From Comamonas granuli NBRC 101663 (GTDB lineage: Bacteria > Pseudomonadota > Gammaproteobacteria > Burkholderiales > Burkholderiaceae_C), in assembly GCF_000739995.1 (NCBI RefSeq), contig NZ_BBJX01000013.1:62001-126000 (forward strand): 64,000 nucleotides of DNA. The letters run 5' to 3'. Positions 19,298 to 26,802 of the stretch are shown piece after piece. The first letter of the stretch is position 1, and each line of letters begins with the position of its first letter. A program made the translations under genes and the position numbers. The notes under the pieces were generated by a model. That model was not told where the DNA came from and made no database searches. It worked only from the letters and a program-made list of their open reading frames with translations.

Positions 19298-20149
19298 ATG
19301 ACCGCCGCCGCCTTCTCCCTGCCCTCGCGCTTCTGGCACGAGCTCACCACGCGCGACTTCGCGCACCTGCGGGACGGCCCCCTGGCCGCGCAGGCCGTGG
19401 CCGTGCTGCCCGTGGCGGCCGTCGAGCAGCACGGGCCGCATTTGCCGCTGAGCGTCGATGCCACGCTCCTGCAGGGCGTGATCGAGGCCGCGCTGCCGCT
19501 GCTGCCCGCCGATCTGCCCGCGCTGTTCCTGCCGCCGCAGGTGGTGGGCCTGAGCACCGAGCACCTGGCCTACCCCGGCACGCTGTCGCTGGCGCCCGCC
19601 ACGGTGATCGCACTGTGGACCGAGATCGGCGCCTGCGTGGCGCGCGCCGGGGTGAAAAAGCTGCTGCTGCTCAACGGCCACGGCGGCCAGGTCAGCGTCA
19701 TGGACATCGTGGCGCGCGAGCTGCGCCAGCACCACGGTCTGTTGACCTACAGCGCAAGCTGGTTCAGCCTGCCGCTGCCCGAGGCGGTGCAGGCGCAGTT
19801 CAGCGCCGAGGAGCACCGCTTCGGCATCCACGCCGGCGCCATCGAGACCTCGATGATGCTGCACCTGGCGCCGCAGACGGTGCGCATGGAGCAGGCGCGC
19901 GACTTCCGCTCCACCTCGCAGGATCGCGCCGGGCGCTACGCCCTGCTGGGCAACGGCAAGAGCGCCAAGATGGGCTGGGCCATGCAGGACTACCACCCGG
20001 CGGGCGCCGTGGGCAATGCGGCTGGGGCGACGGCGGAGAAGGGGCGGGCGGTGGTGGAGGCGGCGGGGGCGCAGTTGGCGCGGCTGCTGCAGGAGTTGGG
20101 TGCGCTGCCGGTGGGGACGGTGGTGGAGAAAGGGGAGTTCTCCTCCTAA
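19298..20149 (+). CDS. Creatininase-family amidohydrolase
   Basis: The 283-residue product has the metal-binding pattern of the creatininase/FAPy deformylase fold: the Glu and His of AAVEQHGPHLPLSVDAT (about residue 40), LLNGHGGQ (about 125) and the Glu in HAGAIETSMM (about 180). It should be a cytosolic Zn/Mn-dependent amidohydrolase. The family includes creatininase, ArfB (riboflavin and F420 synthesis) and mycofactocin MftE, and the substrate cannot be assigned from context. It ends facing the histidine-phosphatase gene with a palindromic repeat between them. Confidence 0.85.
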   Translation: MTAAAFSLPSRFWHELTTRDFAHLRDGPLAAQAVAVLPVAAVEQHGPHLPLSVDATLLQGVIEAALPLLPADLPALFLPPQVVGLSTEHLAYPGTLSLAPATVIALWTEIGACVARAGVKKLLLLNGHGGQVSVMDIVARELRQHHGLLTYSASWFSLPLPEAVQAQFSAEEHRFGIHAGAIETSMMLHLAPQTVRMEQARDFRSTSQDRAGRYALLGNGKSAKMGWAMQDYHPAGAVGNAAGATAEKGRAVVEAAGAQLARLLQELGALPVGTVVEKGEFSS

Positions 20150-20210
20150 GCGTTTGCTGGCGCCGTGCCTTGTTGGAGGGTGCAGGCCGGGTCTCGGCCC
20201 TCAAGCCAGC

Positions 20211-20272
20211 CAAAAACCATCAAAAACCATAGCTGGTTACGCAAGCCCAGCAAGCGCTGAAGCCAAAAATCA
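20211..20272. repeat. Dispersed palindromic repeat, copy H (convergent gene ends)
   Basis: CAAAAACCAT appears twice in tandem (20211-20220 and 20221-20230), followed by AGCTGG, CCCAGCAAGCGCTGAAGCC and AAAAATCATG. This resembles the left and right arms of the dispersed repeat. It lies in the gap between the creatininase-family gene (+) and the histidine phosphatase gene (-), a likely bidirectional transcription end. Confidence 0.6.
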
Positions 20273-20941
20273 TGCGTGCGTGATCAAGCCCGCATGCTCC
20301 GCCTCATTGAGGTGCGGCAAGGTATTGAAGGTCTGCAACATCATCCGCTTGGGGTTGACGCTGAACTCCGTCACCGCGCTGTTGCGGATGCGCATGTTCA
20401 GAGCGATGGTCACTTCGGGCGCCGTGCCCAGCACCTCGCCGACGGCGGTGGAGATGGGGCCGCCGCTGCTCACCAGCAGCACGTTCTGGCCCGCGTGGTC
20501 GTGGCGCACCTTGTCGAGCGTGCTGCGCACGCCGGCCGCGAACTCTTCCCAGCTCGGCATGCCCCGCGGGCTGATGACGCCGGCCATCCACTGCGCGATG
20601 GCGTCGCACAGCAGGCGGAAGTGGTGGCGGTACAGCTCGGGCGTGTCGGGCTTTTGCAGCGGCTCGGTGTGGATGGCGCGGATCAGCGCATGGCTGTCGT
20701 ACTCGTTCAGGCCGGGCAGGGCGATGGGTTCGGGCAGGCCCGGCAGGCCCTCGGCGATGCCTTCGAGCGTTTGCCCGTGGCGGCGCAGCGTGCCCAGGAG
20801 CACGGCGTCGAAGCGCTGGCCGCGCTCGCGCCAGTACGTGCCCAGGCGCACCGCCTGCTGGCGGCCCAGGGGGCTGAGCTGGTCGTAGTCGTCCGCGCCA
20901 AACGAGGCCTGGCCGTGGCGCACAAGGTAGAGGGTTCCCAT
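20270..20941 (-). CDS. Histidine phosphatase-superfamily protein
   Basis: The 223-residue cytosolic protein has the catalytic LVRHGQASFG (residues about 6-15), a phosphate-binding Arg in GTLRRHGQT, the acid/base Glu in LNEYDSH, and the second catalytic His replaced in context by SSGGPIST (LLVSSGGPI). In most members this position is SHGG; here the His appears to be Ser, so activity may be reduced or altered. It resembles the phosphoglycerate mutase-like/SixA branch. The start is ATG 20941 (MGTLYLVRHG). Confidence 0.85.
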   Translation of the reverse strand: MGTLYLVRHGQASFGADDYDQLSPLGRQQAVRLGTYWRERGQRFDAVLLGTLRRHGQTLEGIAEGLPGLPEPIALPGLNEYDSHALIRAIHTEPLQKPDTPELYRHHFRLLCDAIAQWMAGVISPRGMPSWEEFAAGVRSTLDKVRHDHAGQNVLLVSSGGPISTAVGEVLGTAPEVTIALNMRIRNSAVTEFSVNPKRMMLQTFNTLPHLNEAEHAGLITHA

Positions 20942-21012
20942 GGGCGCGATTGTGACCAAAGGTCGCCATCGCCACTTGTCACAGGGGCGACGGGTGCTAT
21001 CAATTGTGTAGC

Positions 21013-21984
21013 TCAGTCGCGCCCGGCCAACACGTCGGCGAACGCCGCGGCGTCCACATTGCCGCCGGTCAGGGCCAGCCCCACGTTCTGGCCGCGCAGG
21101 GAGGCGCGCTCCTGCAGCGCGGCGGCCAGCGCCGCCGCCCCCGCGCCCTCGGCGAGGTTGTGCGTGTCGGTGAACAGGTGGCGCATGGCGGCGGCCACCT
21201 CCGCGTCGCTCACCTGCACCACATGGTCGAGGTGCGGGCGCAGGATGTCGAGCGCGGCCTGGTCGGCCACGCGGCAGGCCATGCCGTCGGCCAGGCGCGT
21301 GGTGACCGGGGCCTCGACCACGCGGCCCGCGGCGATGGAGTCGGCATAGGTGGTGGCATGGCGGCTGACCACGCCGACGATGCGCACGCCGTGGCCCAGC
21401 GCGCGCCGGGCGGCGATGGCCGAGCAGGCGCCCGAGCCCTGGCCGATGGGCACGTAGGCCACGTCGAGCTGCGGCACGGCGCGCAAAAACTCCCACCAGT
21501 AGGTGGCCACGCCGCGCAGCAGGTCGGGGTGGAAGCTGGGCACCATGTGCGCGCCGCGCTCCTGGGCCAGGCGCATGGCGTGCTCGCGCGCCTCCTGGAA
21601 GTCGTCGCCGTGCTCGATCAGCGTGACGCCCAGGGCGCGCATGGCGGCGTTTTTTTCCACCGAGTTGCCGCGCGGCACGACGATGGTGCAGGCGACGCCG
21701 TGGCGGCGTGCGGCCCAGCCCATGCTCTGGCCGTGGTTGCCGCGTGTGGCGCTGATGACCTCGCGCGGCAGCGGGCCGCGCCGCGCGAGCTGGTCGAAGT
21801 AGGTCAGGCCGCCGCGGATCTTGAACGCGCCCACGGGCGTGTGGTTCTCGTGCTTGAGCCAGCAGCCGGTGCCCAGGCGCTCGCTCAGCAGGCCCCAGCG
21901 GTACTGGGGCGTGGGCGCGAAGTCGCGGTACACCACCTCGGCGGCGGCTTCGATGTCGGCAAGGGAGGGAAGCAGGTCGGTCAT
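21013..21984 (-). CDS. PLP-dependent threonine/serine dehydratase-like enzyme
   Basis: The 323-residue fold-type II PLP protein has the Schiff-base Lys in VGAFKIRGGL (about residue 54), SATRGNHGQSMGWAA, the phosphate-binding GQGSGACSAIAA and the C-terminal ALTGGNVD. The family deaminates Thr or Ser, or related hydroxy-amino acids, to 2-oxo acids. It has no C-terminal ACT regulatory domain, so it is of the catabolic type. The two PhzF genes follow upstream on the same strand. Substrate specificity is not determined by visible motifs. Confidence 0.85.
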   Translation of the reverse strand: MTDLLPSLADIEAAAEVVYRDFAPTPQYRWGLLSERLGTGCWLKHENHTPVGAFKIRGGLTYFDQLARRGPLPREVISATRGNHGQSMGWAARRHGVACTIVVPRGNSVEKNAAMRALGVTLIEHGDDFQEAREHAMRLAQERGAHMVPSFHPDLLRGVATYWWEFLRAVPQLDVAYVPIGQGSGACSAIAARRALGHGVRIVGVVSRHATTYADSIAAGRVVEAPVTTRLADGMACRVADQAALDILRPHLDHVVQVSDAEVAAAMRHLFTDTHNLAEGAGAAALAAALQERASLRGQNVGLALTGGNVDAAAFADVLAGRD

Positions 21985-22010
21985 GGGCAGGCTTTCGGCA
22001 GGGCCAACGG

Positions 22011-22859
22011 TCAGAGGCAGACTTCGCCGGCCATGCAGGTCACGCTGTGGCCGCCGATCCAGATCTGCGCGCCGTCCTGCTCCACGTACACACGCCCGGC
22101 GCGGCCCAGGGCCGTGCCCTGGCTGGCCACGTAGCGCGTGGGCGCCAAGCCCGCGCCGATGAGCCACTGCGCCAGCGCGGCGTTCAGGCTGCCGGTGACG
22201 GGGTCTTCGGCCAGGCCGTGGTTGCCGGGGAAGAAGGCGCGCACCTCGAAGGCAATGCCCGCGGCGTCGCTGGCGCCCACCACGCCCACGTCCAGACCGG
22301 CGAGCACGGCGGCGTCGGGCTGCAGCGCGAGCACCTGCTTTGCCGAGCGCAGCATGACGCCGCGCCAGTGCGGTCCGTTGTCGCACCAGGCGTGGTGCAC
22401 GATGTCCGCGCGCGCCACGCCCAGGCCGCGCGCGATGCGCTGCACCTCGTCCTCGTCCAGCGGGCCGCTCAGGATCAGCGGGGGCGCGGCGAAGGCCAGC
22501 CGCTCGCCGTCCTGGCGCAGCGCGACCAGGCCGACGCCGCATTCCTGCACGATGCGCCCCGGCACCCGGGGCTGGCCGCCCGTGGCGAGCCAGGCGTGGC
22601 AACTGCCCAGCGTGGGGTGGCCGGCGAAGGGCAGCTCGCGTCCCGGGCAGAAGATGCGCACGCGGTAGTCGGCCCCGGCGGCGGCGCCCTCGGGCGTGGG
22701 CGGCAGCACGAAGGTGGCCTCGGAGAGGTTGGTCCAGTTCGTGAACTGCTGCATGGCCTCGGTGCAGAGGCCTGCGCCGTCAAGCACCACGGCCAGCGGG
22801 TTGCCCCGGTAGGGCGTGGCGGTGAACACATCGACTTGCTGGAAGGGGCGCTGGCGCAT
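22011..22859 (-). CDS. PhzF-family isomerase, copy 1
   Basis: The 282-residue product has the two-lobed diaminopimelate-epimerase-like fold: QQVDVFTATPYRGNPLAVVLD, the catalytic Glu in NLSEATFVLPP, FAGHPTLGSCHAW and DPVTGSLNAALAQWL near the C-terminus. PhzF proteins isomerise trans-2,3-dihydro-3-hydroxyanthranilate or related small acids, but most members have unknown substrates. It lies directly upstream of the dehydratase gene (26-bp gap) and downstream of a clear paralogue. Confidence 0.9.
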   Translation of the reverse strand: MRQRPFQQVDVFTATPYRGNPLAVVLDGAGLCTEAMQQFTNWTNLSEATFVLPPTPEGAAAGADYRVRIFCPGRELPFAGHPTLGSCHAWLATGGQPRVPGRIVQECGVGLVALRQDGERLAFAAPPLILSGPLDEDEVQRIARGLGVARADIVHHAWCDNGPHWRGVMLRSAKQVLALQPDAAVLAGLDVGVVGASDAAGIAFEVRAFFPGNHGLAEDPVTGSLNAALAQWLIGAGLAPTRYVASQGTALGRAGRVYVEQDGAQIWIGGHSVTCMAGEVCL

Positions 22860-22970
22860 GGCGGGATCCTGGGGCGGAGAAAAAGTGGCAAGAAAAAGGG
22901 GACAGCCGGACGGGCGTGCGGCCCGGCGGCCTGGCGGGGCAGGCGGAGGCTCAGGGGCTGGCGCAGGCCG

Positions 22971-23834
22971 TCACAGCAGGGCCGTGCCCTCGATGCAGGT
23001 GAGGGCCTGCCCGCCCACCCAGACCTGGCCGTCCCCGTCCTGGCGGATGTGCACGCGCCCCGCGCGGCCCAGGCATTCGCCCTGGGCCACGAGGTAGGCG
23101 CTGGGCGCCAGCCCCTCGGCGATGAGCCACTGCGCCAGGCTGGCGTTGAGGCTGCCGGTGACCGGGTCTTCGGGGTTGCCCATAGGGTCGGCAAAGGCGC
23201 GCACCGTCACGCCCGGGGTCTGCGTATCGCTGGCCGTGGGCGCAACGTGCACCACGCCCACGTCCTGGCCCAGGTCCTTGAGGCGGGCATGGTCGGGTTG
23301 GAGGCCCAGCACGGTCTCGCTGCTGCCCAGCAGCAGGGCGAGCCAGCGCGGGCCGTTGTCGAGCACCTGCGCGGCCAGCACCTGCTGGGGCCGCAGACCC
23401 AGGGCGCCGGTCACCAGAGCCAGCAGCGCGGGGTTGGGCGGGCTGCGCTGCAGGGGCGGCGCGGCGAAGGCGAGGATGTCTCCCTGCAGGCGGATGCGCA
23501 CCAGGCCGCCGGCGCATTCCTGCACCACGGTGCCCGGGGTGCGCGGCGCCTGGCCCGTGCGCAGCCAGGCATGGCAACTGCCCAGGGTCGGGTGGCCGGC
23601 AAAGGGCAGTTCGCCGCGCGGGCTGAAGATGCGCACCCGGTAGTCCGCGCCCGCGGCGCGGCCGGCCGCGGTGGGCGGCAGCAGAAAGGTGGTTTCCGAC
23701 AGGTTGGCCCAGGTGGCAAAGCGCTGCATGTCGGCGTCCTGCAGGTCCTCGGCGTCGAGCACCACGCCCAAGGGGTTGCCGTCGCCCGTGCGGGTGCTGA
23801 AGACGTCAATCTGCTGAAAGCTCCGGGCGCGCAT
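22971..23834 (-). CDS. PhzF-family isomerase, copy 2 (tandem paralogue)
   Basis: The 287-residue product is a paralogue of the next gene. It shows SFQQIDVFSTRTGDGNPLGV, NLSETTFLLPP with the catalytic Glu, FAGHPTLGSCHAW and DPVTGSLNASLAQWL, so both copies keep the active site. The pair, with a 111-bp gap, looks like a tandem duplication that has diverged. The Tyr-rich middle and the substrate-pocket region differ most. A dehydratase gene and an aminotransferase gene flank the pair. Confidence 0.9.
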   Translation of the reverse strand: MRARSFQQIDVFSTRTGDGNPLGVVLDAEDLQDADMQRFATWANLSETTFLLPPTAAGRAAGADYRVRIFSPRGELPFAGHPTLGSCHAWLRTGQAPRTPGTVVQECAGGLVRIRLQGDILAFAAPPLQRSPPNPALLALVTGALGLRPQQVLAAQVLDNGPRWLALLLGSSETVLGLQPDHARLKDLGQDVGVVHVAPTASDTQTPGVTVRAFADPMGNPEDPVTGSLNASLAQWLIAEGLAPSAYLVAQGECLGRAGRVHIRQDGDGQVWVGGQALTCIEGTALL

Positions 23835-23900
23835 GGCGTACCTCCGATGATGCCTGCATGGTAATGCGCCGCACCCGCCGTCCGCCAGTGCGCCGGGCCC

Positions 23901-25079
23901 TCAGGCGGCGGCGCGGATGGTGGCCGCCAGGGCGGCGATGCCCGCGTCGATCTGTGCCGCGGTGGACGTCACGAACGACAGGCGCAGCGTGCGCTCGTCG
24001 CCCTGGCCGGCATAGAAGGCCGCGCCCGGCACGAAGGCCACGTTGCGCTCCACCGCCAGGGGCAGCAGCGTGGTGGCGTTCAGGCCTTCGGGCAGGCGCA
24101 GCCACAGGAACATGCCGCCCTGCGGGCTGTTCCAGTGCACGCCCAGGCCGGGCATCTCGCGCTCCAGCGCCCGCAGCATGGCGTCGCGCTGCTGCTTGTA
24201 GAGCGCGCGGATGGTGGGCACGTGGCGTTCGAGAAAACCGCCCTTGAGCACTTCGGCCACGAGCCGCTGGTTGAAGCCGGGCGTGTGCAGGTCGGCCGCC
24301 TGCTTGGCCTGCAGCAGCTTGGGGTACACGGCCTGGGGCGCCACCACGTAGCCCAGGCGCAGGCCCGGCGCGAGCACCTTGGAGAACGAACCCAGGTAAA
24401 TGCAGCCCTCGGGGTTGCGTGCCGCCAGGGGCGCGGGCGGCGGCTGGTCGAACCACAGGTCGCCGTAGGGGTTGTCCTCGATCAGCGGCAGGCCCAGGCG
24501 TGCGGCCTGGTCCACCAGGGCGGCGCGGCGCGCCTCGCTCATGGTGCGGCCGGTGGGGTTCTGGAAGTTGGGCAGCACGTACAGGAAGCGGGCCTTGCCG
24601 GCGCCGCTGCCGACCTGGGCGGCAAGTTCGTCGATGCGCACGCCCTCGTCGTCGCTGGCCACGCTCTCGACCTGGGGTTCCATGGGTGTGAAGGCCTGCA
24701 GCGCGCCCAGGTAGGTGGGCGTCTCGACGAGCACGCGGCTGCCCGCGTCGATCAGCACCTTGGCCACCAGGTCCAGGCCCTGTTGCGAGCCCGTGGTGAT
24801 GAGCACCTGCGCCGGGTCCACGTCCCAGGGCAGGTGTGCGGCCACGGCCTCGCGCAGCGGGGCGTAGCCTTCGCTGGCGGCATACTGCAGCGCGGCCGCG
24901 CCGTCATGGCCCAGCACCACTTCGCAGGCGCGTGCGAATTCTTCGACCGGGAAGGTCTTGGGCGAGGGCAGGCCGCCCGCCAGGCTGATGATGCCGGGCT
25001 TCTCGGTGACCTTGAGGATCTCGCGGATCACCGAGGGGTTCATCTTGGCCGCGCGTGCGGCCAGGGTCCAGTGTGTCAT
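23901..25079 (-). CDS. Fold-type I PLP aminotransferase (2-aminoadipate/MocR-domain type)
   Basis: The 392-residue product resembles LysN and other multi-substrate aminotransferases of class I/II: SLAGGLPSPKTFP, LQYAASEGYAPLREA, ITTGSQQGLDLVAKVL, YVLPNFQNPTGRTMS, EDNPYGDLWFD and the Schiff-base Lys in GSFSKVLAPGLRLGYV (about residue 240). There is no DNA-binding domain, unlike the MocR regulator downstream on the other strand. Likely substrates are aromatic or branched amino acids, or 2-aminoadipate. The gap to 25210 contains no gene. Confidence 0.9.
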   Translation of the reverse strand: MTHWTLAARAAKMNPSVIREILKVTEKPGIISLAGGLPSPKTFPVEEFARACEVVLGHDGAAALQYAASEGYAPLREAVAAHLPWDVDPAQVLITTGSQQGLDLVAKVLIDAGSRVLVETPTYLGALQAFTPMEPQVESVASDDEGVRIDELAAQVGSGAGKARFLYVLPNFQNPTGRTMSEARRAALVDQAARLGLPLIEDNPYGDLWFDQPPPAPLAARNPEGCIYLGSFSKVLAPGLRLGYVVAPQAVYPKLLQAKQAADLHTPGFNQRLVAEVLKGGFLERHVPTIRALYKQQRDAMLRALEREMPGLGVHWNSPQGGMFLWLRLPEGLNATTLLPLAVERNVAFVPGAAFYAGQGDERTLRLSFVTSTAAQIDAGIAALAATIRAAA

Positions 25080-25210
25080 TGGTGTGGTTCTCCAGTGGAT
25101 GCGCTGCGGGTGGGCGCAGGGTCAGGGGTTGGGCCATTGTGCAGCCCGGCGGCAGCCCAGGGGGTAGGGCGCCGGGGGGCTAGCTTAACCGCAGGGGCGG
25201 CGGGGCTTTG

Positions 25211-26110
25211 TCAGGGTTTGCCACGCACAGGCATGCGTCTTCCTGCCAAAACGGTTGCCATCACTGCCAGGCCAAAGCCCAGACTGGTGGCGTCTATGGT
25301 CTCGCCGAGTAGGGGCACGGCAAACAGCATGCTCAAAAAGGGCTGCACCAGTTGCACCTGGCTCACGCGCACCGTGCCGCCCAGGGCCAGGGCGCGGTAC
25401 CAGGCGAAAAAGCCCAGCCACATCGAGAACACGGCCACGTAGGCAAATCCGCCCCAGGCCGCCAGGGGCACGGGGCCGGGCGGCCACCACCACCAGGTGG
25501 CGGGCAGGGTGAGCGGCAGCGAGAGCACCAGGGCCCAGCAGATCACCGCGTCGGCGCGCATGTGGTGCGAGAGCTTGCCGCCAAAGCCATAGCCCACGGC
25601 CGCGCAGGCCACGGCCGCCATGAGCAGCAGGTCCGCCGGGTGCAGGGCCAGCCCCTCCTGGCCCGAGCGCAGCAGCGCAAACGCCACCACCAGGGCGGAG
25701 CCCAGCAACGCACAGGTCCAGAACGCCGCGGAGGGGCGCTGGCGGTGCAGCAGGGCGCCCACCGCCGCCGTGGTCAGCGGCAGCAGGCCCAGGATGACCG
25801 CGGCATGCACGGCGCCCACGTAGCGCATGGCCACCGAGGTGAGCAGCGGAAAGCCGAACACCACGCCCAGCGCACTGACCGCCAGCGGCCCCCAGTCGGC
25901 GCGCGCGGGCAGCGGGGCGCGCTGCCACAGCAGCAGCAGGGCCGACAGGACGCCCGCCACCGCGGCGCGCCCCGTGCCGATGAACAGGCCGGACAGCAGC
26001 GGTGCCTCGGGCGTGCCCACGGCCAGGCGCGTCATGGGCAGCGTGAGGGCGAAAATGGCCACGCCCAGCAGGCCCAGGGCCAGGCCGCGCGTTTCGGCGC
26101 TGCGTGTCAT
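25211..26110 (-). CDS. EamA/DMT-family exporter
   Basis: The 299-residue inner-membrane protein has ten predicted helices in two EamA repeats (LGVAIFALTLPMTRLAVG, YVGAVHAAVILGLLPLTTAA, then VAVFSMWLGFFAWYRAL and VSQVQLVQPFLSMLFAVPLL). Family members export amino acids or metabolites. Its ATG overlaps the stop of the LysE-type gene by 4 nt (ATGA), so the two are translationally coupled and probably controlled together. Confidence 0.9.
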   Translation of the reverse strand: MTRSAETRGLALGLLGVAIFALTLPMTRLAVGTPEAPLLSGLFIGTGRAAVAGVLSALLLLWQRAPLPARADWGPLAVSALGVVFGFPLLTSVAMRYVGAVHAAVILGLLPLTTAAVGALLHRQRPSAAFWTCALLGSALVVAFALLRSGQEGLALHPADLLLMAAVACAAVGYGFGGKLSHHMRADAVICWALVLSLPLTLPATWWWWPPGPVPLAAWGGFAYVAVFSMWLGFFAWYRALALGGTVRVSQVQLVQPFLSMLFAVPLLGETIDATSLGFGLAVMATVLAGRRMPVRGKP

Positions 26111-26706
26111 GCGACCGCCATCCAGGCTGCGGTGAGGGCCAGCACCAGGGCCATGCCGCGGTTGAACCACAGCAGGCGCTGGCCCTGGGCGAGCCAGCGG
26201 CGCAGGATGGCGCCCGTGGCGGCGTAGGCCAGGTTGCTGCTGAAGGCGAACACCAGCATCACCGGCAGCACCACGGCCAGGCGCTGCAGCGCGTCGTCCC
26301 GCCCGGCAATCCAGCCGGCCACGATGGTCAGGGCCAGCAGCCAGGCCTTGATGTTGACGAACTGCAGCAGCGTGCCCTGCCAGAAGCCCACGTCCAGGCG
26401 CGCGGCGTCGGCTTCGGCCAGGCGCGCGGTCTGGCTGAGCTTGTAGGCCAGCCACAGCAGGTAGGCGATGCCCACGGCCTTGATCGCCCAGCGCAGCAGG
26501 GGCGCGGCCACCACCATGGCGCCTACGCCGCCGGCGCACAGCAGCAGGAGCGCCGACCAGCCCACGGGCACGGCGCAAACGAAGCGCATGGCGTGCGCCA
26601 GGCCGCGGTTGGCGGCCAGCGCGGTCGAGAGCGTGGTGTTCGGGCCGGGCGTGAAGCTCATGGCCGTGGCCAGCAGCAGCAGGGCGGTGAATTCGGCGGG
26701 GGGCAT
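26107..26706 (-). CDS. LysE/RhtB-family amino acid exporter
   Basis: The 199-residue product has six hydrophobic segments and the LysE signature near the N-terminus (MSFTPGPNTTLSTALAANRG). The GYA(Y)LLWLAYK loop and the FVNIKAWLLAL segment are also present. It should export an amino acid or homoserine lactone-like compound. It is the first gene of a two-gene unit with the EamA exporter and is divergent from a MocR-type regulator gene, with operator-like repeats between them. Confidence 0.9.
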   Translation of the reverse strand: MPPAEFTALLLLATAMSFTPGPNTTLSTALAANRGLAHAMRFVCAVPVGWSALLLLCAGGVGAMVVAAPLLRWAIKAVGIAYLLWLAYKLSQTARLAEADAARLDVGFWQGTLLQFVNIKAWLLALTIVAGWIAGRDDALQRLAVVLPVMLVFAFSSNLAYAATGAILRRWLAQGQRLLWFNRGMALVLALTAAWMAVA

Positions 26707-26734
26707 GGTGTCCAGCAGAAGAAGAATGCATGCA

Positions 26735-26769
26735 CTGTAGGGGTAAATTCCGCTACAGTCCCAGTACAG
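26735..26769. promoter_or_regulatory. Operator-like repeats between lysE-type and mocR-type genes
   Basis: CTGTAG (26735-26740) and CTACAG (26753-26758) form an inverted repeat 12 nt apart, and GTACAG (26764-26769) adds a third half-site, giving direct repeats of TACAG. MocR regulators typically bind two direct repeats plus one inverted half-site in the divergent promoter region, so this is the probable autoregulatory operator. Confidence 0.6.
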
Positions 26770-26802
26770 TTTCCCCGACAAACCGCCGAACTGTGCTGGT
26801 GC

